A stretch of 64,000 bases of DNA from contig NZ_LMDN01000004.1 of NCBI RefSeq assembly GCF_001425085.1, positions 406,124-470,123 on the forward strand, written 5' to 3'. Position 1 is the stretch's first letter, and every line of letters begins with the position of its first letter. Shown one piece after another: positions 59,356 through 64,000 of this stretch. Below the pieces are notes generated by a model, which worked only from the letters and a program-made list of their open reading frames with translations, had not been told where the DNA came from and made no database searches. Origin of the DNA: Leifsonia sp. Root4. GTDB taxonomy: Bacteria > Actinomycetota > Actinomycetes > Actinomycetales > Microbacteriaceae. The position numbers were made by a program, and so were the translations under genes.

Positions 59356-59434
59356 CCAGTTCGCGGATGTGGGCTGCACATGTTCGCACAACCGAGCTGT
59401 TCAAGGCCGTTTGGCCGCCGCATCCGCGAACTGG
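59356..59434. repeat. Inverted repeat with 51-bp spacer after the RDD gene
   Basis: CCAGTTCGCGGATG at 59356-59369 pairs perfectly with CATCCGCGAACTGG at 59421-59434. It begins 20 bases after the RDD stop. It may act as a transcript end signal, or may be the remains of a small element. Confidence 0.5.
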
Positions 59435-59514
59435 CTGCGGGCATGGAGGCGACTCGAGTCGGCGGCCGCGGTGAGCCCCGAGTGGGGCACATCATCCTTG
59501 CTTAATAATCGATA

Positions 59515-59534
59515 ATCGTTACTCTATTAACGAT
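59515..59534. promoter_or_regulatory. AT-rich palindrome upstream of the secreted beta-helix gene
   Basis: ATCGTTA-ctctat-TAACGAT is a perfect inverted repeat in the only strongly AT-rich segment nearby (59498-59534), 51 bp before the start codon of the beta-helix gene. The size and symmetry suit an operator for a LacI- or GntR-type sugar regulator. Confidence 0.6.
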
Positions 59535-59585
59535 CAGCACCGCTGGTCAGTTTCACTCGCCGATGAAGTCGAAAGGATCGCCAGT

Positions 59586-62210
59586 ATGGTCCCCGGATCA
59601 CCTGCACTCCGAAGAACCCTCCCGATCACCCTCGCCGCCGCGCTCTTCGCGGCCGTGCTCTCGCCGATCGCGCCGGCATCCGCCGCTCCGGCCGGCTCAC
59701 CATCCGAGATCTTCGTCTCGCCCGGCGGATCCAACGGCGGAGACGGAAGCGAGGCCGCACCCTTCCGCACGCTCGAGAAGGCACGGGCCGTCATCCGCTC
59801 GATGAATGCCAGCAATACGCTGCCGGACGGCGGCGTCACCGTCACCCTCCGCGCCGGCGACTACGAACGGGACTCCTCGTTCGAACTGCAGAAGCAGGAC
59901 TCCGGCACGGAGGCCTCGCCCATCGTCTACCGGGCCTACCCCGGCGAGGACGTGCGCCTGCACGGTGGTCGGGTGCTCGATGGTGACGACTTCACCCCGG
60001 CCGGAACGGACGGCGCCGGCGCCCGCCTCAGCGAGGCCGCCCGCGCGAGCGTGATGCAGTACGACCTCGGAGCCGCCGGCGTCGAGGACCTCGGCGGGAT
60101 CCTGCAGACCGGCTACGGCCTGCCGCCCGGCGAGGAGCCGGCCGAGATATTCTTCAACGGCGCGCCGATGACGCTCGCCCGGTACCCGGATACCGGATTC
60201 GTGAAGGTCGGCACGGTCACCGATGCGGGCGGAAACCCGCGGCAGGTGCTCGGCGGCAACGCCACGAGCCGCCCGCTCGACCCCGTGTATGACGACGGCG
60301 CCACCTTCGCATTCGCCGACGAGCGGCCCGAGAGCTGGGCGAGCGTCGACGGCGCCCAGATGTACGGCTACTGGTACTGGGACTGGGCCGACGGCAACCT
60401 CGCCATCGACTCGATCGACGCCGCGAACAACACGGTCAGCACGAAGAACGCCTCGCACTACACCGTGCGCTCCAACCAGCGGTACTACTACTACAACGTG
60501 CCGGAAGAGCTGGACGCACCGGGGGAGTACTACCTCGACCGTGACGCGAAGGTGCTCTACTTCAACCCGCCGGCCGCGCTTGCCGACACGACGATCGACC
60601 TCTCGCTGCTCACCGAGCCCGTCGTGCAGATCAACGGTGCGTCCCACGTCACCTTCAGCGGCATCCGCGTCGAGAACAGCCGCGGCGACGGCATCCGCAT
60701 CTCCTCCGGCGACCACAACCGCATCGTTGACGCCACTCTGGCGAACCTCGGCGGTTGGGGCGCGCGCATCGAGGGCGGGGTCGACAACATCGTGCACAGC
60801 AGCGAGATCACGCGGACCGGTCACGGCGGCGTCTTCGTCGGCGGCGGTGACCGGCCGAGCCTGACCAGGGCCGACAATGCTGCGACCGAGAACACGATCC
60901 ACGACTTCAGCCGCCTCGCGCTCACCTACAACCCGGGCATCATGCTGAGCGGCGTCGGCAACACGGCGGCCGACAACCACATCTTCAACGCCCCGCACCA
61001 GGCGATCGCCTTCGAGGGCAATGATCACATGATCGAGTACAACGAGGTCCACGACGTGGTGAAGGCCACGGCCGACTCCGGCGCCATCTACTCGGTGCGC
61101 AACTGGGGCTGGACCGGAACCGTCATCCGCTACAACTACATCCACGATGTCGGCGGCCCCACCGCCCCCGGCAACGACCAGGAGGGCATCTACCTCGACG
61201 ACCTGACCTCGGGCATCACCGTCGTCGGCAACGTGCTGGTGAACGTGCCCCTCGCGTTCCTCATCGGCGGCGGCCGCTCCAACACGATCGAGAACAACCT
61301 CGTCGTCAACAGCGCGCGCGGCCTCTCGCTCGACGCGCGCGGCACGAACTGGGCGGCAGGCCACTGCGCGCCGGGCGGTGGCATGCAGCTCTCGCTCGAG
61401 GCGATGCCGTACAAGCAGGAACCGTGGGCGAGCCGCTACCCCTGGCTCGTCAACCTCATCGAGGACCAGCCCTGCATCCCGAAGAACAACTCGGTGCAGC
61501 GCAACGTGTTCAAGGACGGCGCCGCTCCGAGCATCGACCGACAGGCCGTGGCCACCGGAACGATCGCCGACAATTGGACGACGACCGACGACCTCCGCTT
61601 CGTCAACCAGGCCGACGGCGACCTCACCCTCTCGCCCGACTCGCCCGTCTTCACGAAGGTCCCCGGCTTCGAGGCACTGCCGTTCGAACGGATGCGCAAG
61701 TCGACCCAGGAGCCGCTCGAGATCGGCCTCAGCGGATGGTCCGGCATCGGGCACCCGAGCACCGTGCAGGTGCACAGCGGCAACAGCTCGCACGCGGTCG
61801 TCGCCGACCGGGAGATCCTGACGCACCGCTCCGAGGTGCGCTCGGAGGGAACGGTGACGGTGTGGTTCTGGGATGACGCGGCTGACGCCTCGCTCCAGGT
61901 CGCCGCGAATGCCTCGATGGGTGACACCGGCTCGCTGTTCCGCGCGCTCGGCGTCGTCACGAACACCTCCGCGACGAATTACGTCTACCGCACGGGCTCG
62001 GCGTTCGTCGCCACCACGGTGCCGCGTTCCACCGGCTGGCACCGCTTCGAGTGGGTGTACGGCGCGGATGACGGCCTCGAGATGAAGATCGACGGCACGA
62101 CCGTCGCCACCCATGCCGCCAGCCCGAGCTTCGACCGGGTCCAGCTCGGCGACTGGTGGGCCGACAGCAAGCTGGGTCCGGTCTACTTCGACGACGTCAG
62201 CATCGACTGA
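59586..62210 (+). CDS. Secreted right-handed beta-helix protein, GH141/GH120-like
   Basis: An 874-residue exported protein from ATG 59586 with gaaagga upstream. The signal peptide ends at about residue 34 (IAPASAAPA). The N-terminal part has EIFVSPGGSNGGDGSEAAPF and RTLEKARAVIR, the usual start of parallel beta-helix lyases and glycosidases. EIFFNGAPMTLARYPDTGFV and VYRAYPGEDVRLHGGRVLDG are typical of GH141/GH120-like enzymes. The helix domain runs to about 560 (SGIRVENSRGDGIRISSGDH; NEVHDVVKATADSGAIYSVR). The last 150 residues form a LamG/CBM-like sandwich. It probably cleaves a plant or microbial polysaccharide side chain (fucose or xylose; inference). It stands alone. Confidence 0.82.
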   Translation: MVPGSPALRRTLPITLAAALFAAVLSPIAPASAAPAGSPSEIFVSPGGSNGGDGSEAAPFRTLEKARAVIRSMNASNTLPDGGVTVTLRAGDYERDSSFELQKQDSGTEASPIVYRAYPGEDVRLHGGRVLDGDDFTPAGTDGAGARLSEAARASVMQYDLGAAGVEDLGGILQTGYGLPPGEEPAEIFFNGAPMTLARYPDTGFVKVGTVTDAGGNPRQVLGGNATSRPLDPVYDDGATFAFADERPESWASVDGAQMYGYWYWDWADGNLAIDSIDAANNTVSTKNASHYTVRSNQRYYYYNVPEELDAPGEYYLDRDAKVLYFNPPAALADTTIDLSLLTEPVVQINGASHVTFSGIRVENSRGDGIRISSGDHNRIVDATLANLGGWGARIEGGVDNIVHSSEITRTGHGGVFVGGGDRPSLTRADNAATENTIHDFSRLALTYNPGIMLSGVGNTAADNHIFNAPHQAIAFEGNDHMIEYNEVHDVVKATADSGAIYSVRNWGWTGTVIRYNYIHDVGGPTAPGNDQEGIYLDDLTSGITVVGNVLVNVPLAFLIGGGRSNTIENNLVVNSARGLSLDARGTNWAAGHCAPGGGMQLSLEAMPYKQEPWASRYPWLVNLIEDQPCIPKNNSVQRNVFKDGAAPSIDRQAVATGTIADNWTTTDDLRFVNQADGDLTLSPDSPVFTKVPGFEALPFERMRKSTQEPLEIGLSGWSGIGHPSTVQVHSGNSSHAVVADREILTHRSEVRSEGTVTVWFWDDAADASLQVAANASMGDTGSLFRALGVVTNTSATNYVYRTGSAFVATTVPRSTGWHRFEWVYGADDGLEMKIDGTTVATHAASPSFDRVQLGDWWADSKLGPVYFDDVSID

Positions 62211-62270
62211 GCCGAGGGGCGCCCTCGCCGAGGGGTGCCTCACCGAGCGGTGCGCACTGAGCGCAGGAAG

Positions 62271-62311
62271 GAGCGCCGCCGCCCGAGCCGACAGGCCGGG
62301 CGGCGGCGCTC
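62271..62311 (+). terminator. Strong hairpin terminator after the beta-helix gene
   Basis: GAGCGCCGCCGCCCG pairs perfectly over 15 bp with CGGGCGGCGGCGCTC across an 11-base loop. Confidence 0.8.
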
Positions 62312-62418
62312 AGCCGTTGGTGACGGGGAGTGGACGGCATCCGCCGCCCAGCTGCGCAACAGATCGAGGCACCCGGCGTTCCCCGCCGGGCGGTACCCCG
62401 TCTGAGCAACCATTGCCT

Positions 62419-62440
62419 CAGTACAGCACGCACTGTACTG
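62419..62440. promoter_or_regulatory. CmtR-type operator
   Basis: CAGTACAG-cacgca-CTGTACTG is a perfect 8-6-8 palindrome ending 8 bp before the GTG of the ArsR-type regulator gene. ArsR-family metal sensors bind such palindromes in their own promoters and release when metal is bound. Confidence 0.75.
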
Positions 62441-62448
62441 TCGAAGGC

Positions 62449-62802
62449 GTGCCGACCACCTCCTCTCGCCTCGACGTCATGAACCGCTTGGGCCGTGCCA
62501 TGGCCGACCCGACCCGGTCCCGCATCCTCATGTCATTGCTCGACGGCCCGCGCTACCCGGCCGATCTGGCCGAGGCACTGGCCCTCACTCGGCAGAACGT
62601 GTCGAACCATTTGACGTGCCTTCGGGACTGCGGAATCGTGACGGCAGAGTCCGAGGGCCGGCAGACCCGCTACGAGATCGCCGATCCGCACCTCACGCGC
62701 TCGCTCGGCGCCCTCGTCGACGTCGTTCTCGCCGTCGACGAGTCGGCGCCGTGTCAAGACGCAGGCTGCCCCGTACCCGGGTGCTGCGAGGCAATCGGAT
62801 GA
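62449..62802 (+). CDS. ArsR-family metal sensor, CmtR-like
   Basis: A 117-residue protein from GTG 62449. The winged helix includes RLGRAMADPTRSRILMSLLD, LALTRQNVSNHLTCLRDCGI and SEGRQTRYEIADP. The recognition-helix cysteines (HLTCLRDCG, spacing C-x3-C) and the C-terminal APCQDAGCPVPGCC match the Cd/Pb sensor CmtR of mycobacteria, where two helix cysteines and one tail cysteine bind the metal. It represses itself and the following exporter through the palindrome at 62419-62440. It overlaps that gene (ATGA). Confidence 0.88.
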   Translation: MPTTSSRLDVMNRLGRAMADPTRSRILMSLLDGPRYPADLAEALALTRQNVSNHLTCLRDCGIVTAESEGRQTRYEIADPHLTRSLGALVDVVLAVDESAPCQDAGCPVPGCCEAIG

Positions 62803-63464
62803 CGGCGACGGATCGCACAGCGCCCGCGCCGGAGCGAAGGGCGCTGCTCCACCGCCGCATCCGCTGGGTCGTCGGCATCACCATCGGCTACAACCTCATC
62901 GAGGCCGCCGTCTCAATCGTGGCCGGGTCCGCGGCGTCATCGGCCGCCCTCATTGGCTTCGGGCTTGACTCCCTCGTCGAGGTACTCTCGGCGGCCGCGG
63001 TCGCCTGGCAGTTCTCCCGCAGCGATCCCGAGCGCTACGAGAAGGCAACGCTGCGCGTCATCGCGTTCGCCTTCTTCGCGCTCGCCGCCTACGTCAGCGT
63101 CAGCGCGGTGCTCTCCCTCACTGGAGCCGTTGAGGCGCAGCACAGCCCGCTCGGCATTGCCATCACCGCGATCAGTGTCGTCGTCATGCCGTTTCTCTCC
63201 TGGTTCGAGCGGCGAACCGGCCGCGAGCTCGGCTCCGCGACGGCGGTGGCCGACTCCAAGCAGACGCTGCTCTGCACCTATCTCTCGGCCGCCGTTCTGA
63301 TCGGCCTGCTGCTCAACTCGACGCTCGGCTGGAGCTGGGCCGACCCGATCGCTGCACTCGTCATCGCCGGCTTCGCCGTGCGCGAGGGCATCGAGGCGTG
63401 GCGGGGCGACACGTGCGCAACCCCGGTTGGGATGCTCCTGGAGGGCGACGAGTCCACGACGTAG
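62799..63464 (+). CDS. Short cation-diffusion-facilitator-type transporter
   Basis: A 221-residue membrane protein with about six helices from ATG 62799, overlapping the sensor stop. The N-half motif ALIGFGLDSLVEVLSAAAVA supplies the first Asp of the CDF metal site. In the second half, TAVADSKQTLLCTYLSAAVL replaces the usual HxxxD pair with Gln and Cys, and DPIAALVIAGFAVREGIEAW ends the fold. No C-terminal cytoplasmic domain is present. With the CmtR-like sensor it probably exports Cd or Pb; metal choice is inference. Confidence 0.82.
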   Translation: MTATDRTAPAPERRALLHRRIRWVVGITIGYNLIEAAVSIVAGSAASSAALIGFGLDSLVEVLSAAAVAWQFSRSDPERYEKATLRVIAFAFFALAAYVSVSAVLSLTGAVEAQHSPLGIAITAISVVVMPFLSWFERRTGRELGSATAVADSKQTLLCTYLSAAVLIGLLLNSTLGWSWADPIAALVIAGFAVREGIEAWRGDTCATPVGMLLEGDESTT

Positions 63465-63594
63465 GCTCCGGGCCGCGCCCAGACGTCAGCGACGCGGGAA
63501 TACAAGGCATCGACTGAACACCCTCCCGGTCGCCGCGTGCGCGGTGCGGGTGCACGCACCGGCCGTCCGCGGCAACCGAGAGGGAGTAGTGCGA

Positions 63595-64000
63595 CTAGAA
63601 GTGCGTGCCGCCGTCGATCCGCACCTCGGTGCCGGTGACGAAGGCGCCGTCCTCGCTGGCGAGCATGGCGACGACGCCGGCGACGGCCTCGGGGCCGGCG
63701 AAACCCTGCTTGATGGCCGGGGCGAGCTTCATGAACAGGCTGAAGTCGGCGTCATCCGGCAGGCCGGGGCCCTGGCTCTGCTTGCTCTCGCCGCTGCCGT
63801 CGGTCATGCCGGAGGAGATCGAGCCGGGCTGGACCGAGTTGAAGCGGATGCCCTGCTTGGCGTACTCGGCGGCGAGGGCGTGTGTCATCGACTGCACGCC
63901 GCCCTTGCTGGCCGCGTAGGCGGCCATATAGGGGTGGGCGAAGTCGGCCGAGGTCGAGCTGAAATTGACGACCGCGGATCCATTGCCCTCGATCAGTGCC
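63595..64000 (-). CDS. Short-chain dehydrogenase/reductase (5' end outside window)
   Basis: The C-terminal 134 residues of an SDR, running off the right window edge. SAVVNFSSTSADFAHPYMAA followed by YAASKGG gives the catalytic Ser and the YxxxK motif (Tyr-Ala-Ala-Ser-Lys). The end, FVTGTEVRIDGGTHF, is the usual C-terminus of FabG-like SDRs. IRFNSVQPGSISSGMTD is the conserved PG motif. The N-terminal NAD(P) motif is outside the window, so cofactor and substrate cannot be inferred. Confidence 0.9.
   Translation of the reverse strand, partial: ALIEGNGSAVVNFSSTSADFAHPYMAAYAASKGGVQSMTHALAAEYAKQGIRFNSVQPGSISSGMTDGSGESKQSQGPGLPDDADFSLFMKLAPAIKQGFAGPEAVAGVVAMLASEDGAFVTGTEVRIDGGTHF

Noticed and set aside
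1-64000. tRNA, rRNA, riboswitch or insertion-sequence genes
   Set aside because: Reading both strands I found no cloverleaf with a TTC loop, no rRNA-like stretch, no conserved aptamer core and no transposase.

Overview
The window is high-GC actinobacterial chromosome. GTG starts are common, many genes overlap by ATGA or GTGA, and the gcggatgcc/gcggcatccg word recurs inside genes. Gene content (split PntAA/PntAB transhydrogenase, CmtR-type sensor, CopD-CtaG fusion, DUF559 protein) fits Microbacteriaceae or a close relative; this placement is inference. I found no rRNA, tRNA, CRISPR array or complete mobile element. Most of the window is ordinary chromosomal backbone with a few accessory islands.

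Layout. 1-6.4 kb: an HxlR-type regulator (cut by the window edge) divergent from a flavin monooxygenase and an F420-reductase-like protein, then pntAA-pntAB-pntB and two small membrane proteins. 6.4-11 kb: purB and a low-molecular-weight tyrosine phosphatase on the minus strand, then a helical WXG-like small protein paired with a membrane-anchored alpha/beta hydrolase. 11-16 kb: hisC and a three-gene 2-oxoacid dehydrogenase operon (E1 alpha, E1 beta, E2; no E3). 16.5-20 kb: a glycine-betaine/proline-type ABC transporter. 20-23.5 kb: a zinc ABC transporter (ZnuACB type) behind a Zur-like box. 23.6-28 kb: a Ser/Thr kinase with a lipoprotein partner, a Zur-like Fur protein, cysteine-free rpmB-rpmG-rpsN, and HU. 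28-43 kb: repeat arrays, a CopD-CtaG fusion, a DUF559 protein between two long palindromes, a Pif1-like helicase, a serine-hydrolase homologue lacking its catalytic residues, flotillin, a glutamate-cysteine-ligase-like enzyme, several very small genes, a 2H phosphoesterase and a carboxylesterase. 43.6-46 kb: a two-component system. 46-54.3 kb: a large zinc island in which aztA is divergent from a seven-gene minus-strand series (AztB, AztD-like, AztC, AztD-like, permease, TIGR03943, unknown exported protein), with one Zur-like box in the divergent promoter. 54.3-59.3 kb: an internally deleted HTH regulator with its cupin and DUF2255 partners, glycerate kinase, thioesterase and RDD protein. 59.5-64 kb: a large secreted beta-helix enzyme, a CmtR-like sensor with a short CDF exporter, and an SDR running off the end.

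The unifying theme is metal, especially zinc, homeostasis. A Zur-like regulator, two complete zinc importers, two near-identical 15-bp Zur-like boxes (20705-20719 and 53587-53601), zinc-independent ribosomal proteins, a metal permease pair and a soft-metal exporter all lie within 43 kb. The most unusual items are the double-AztD zinc operon with a 110-bp coding overlap and an uncharacterised exported protein, the apparently dead serine hydrolase, the deleted HTH gene, and several families of short palindromic or tandem repeats.
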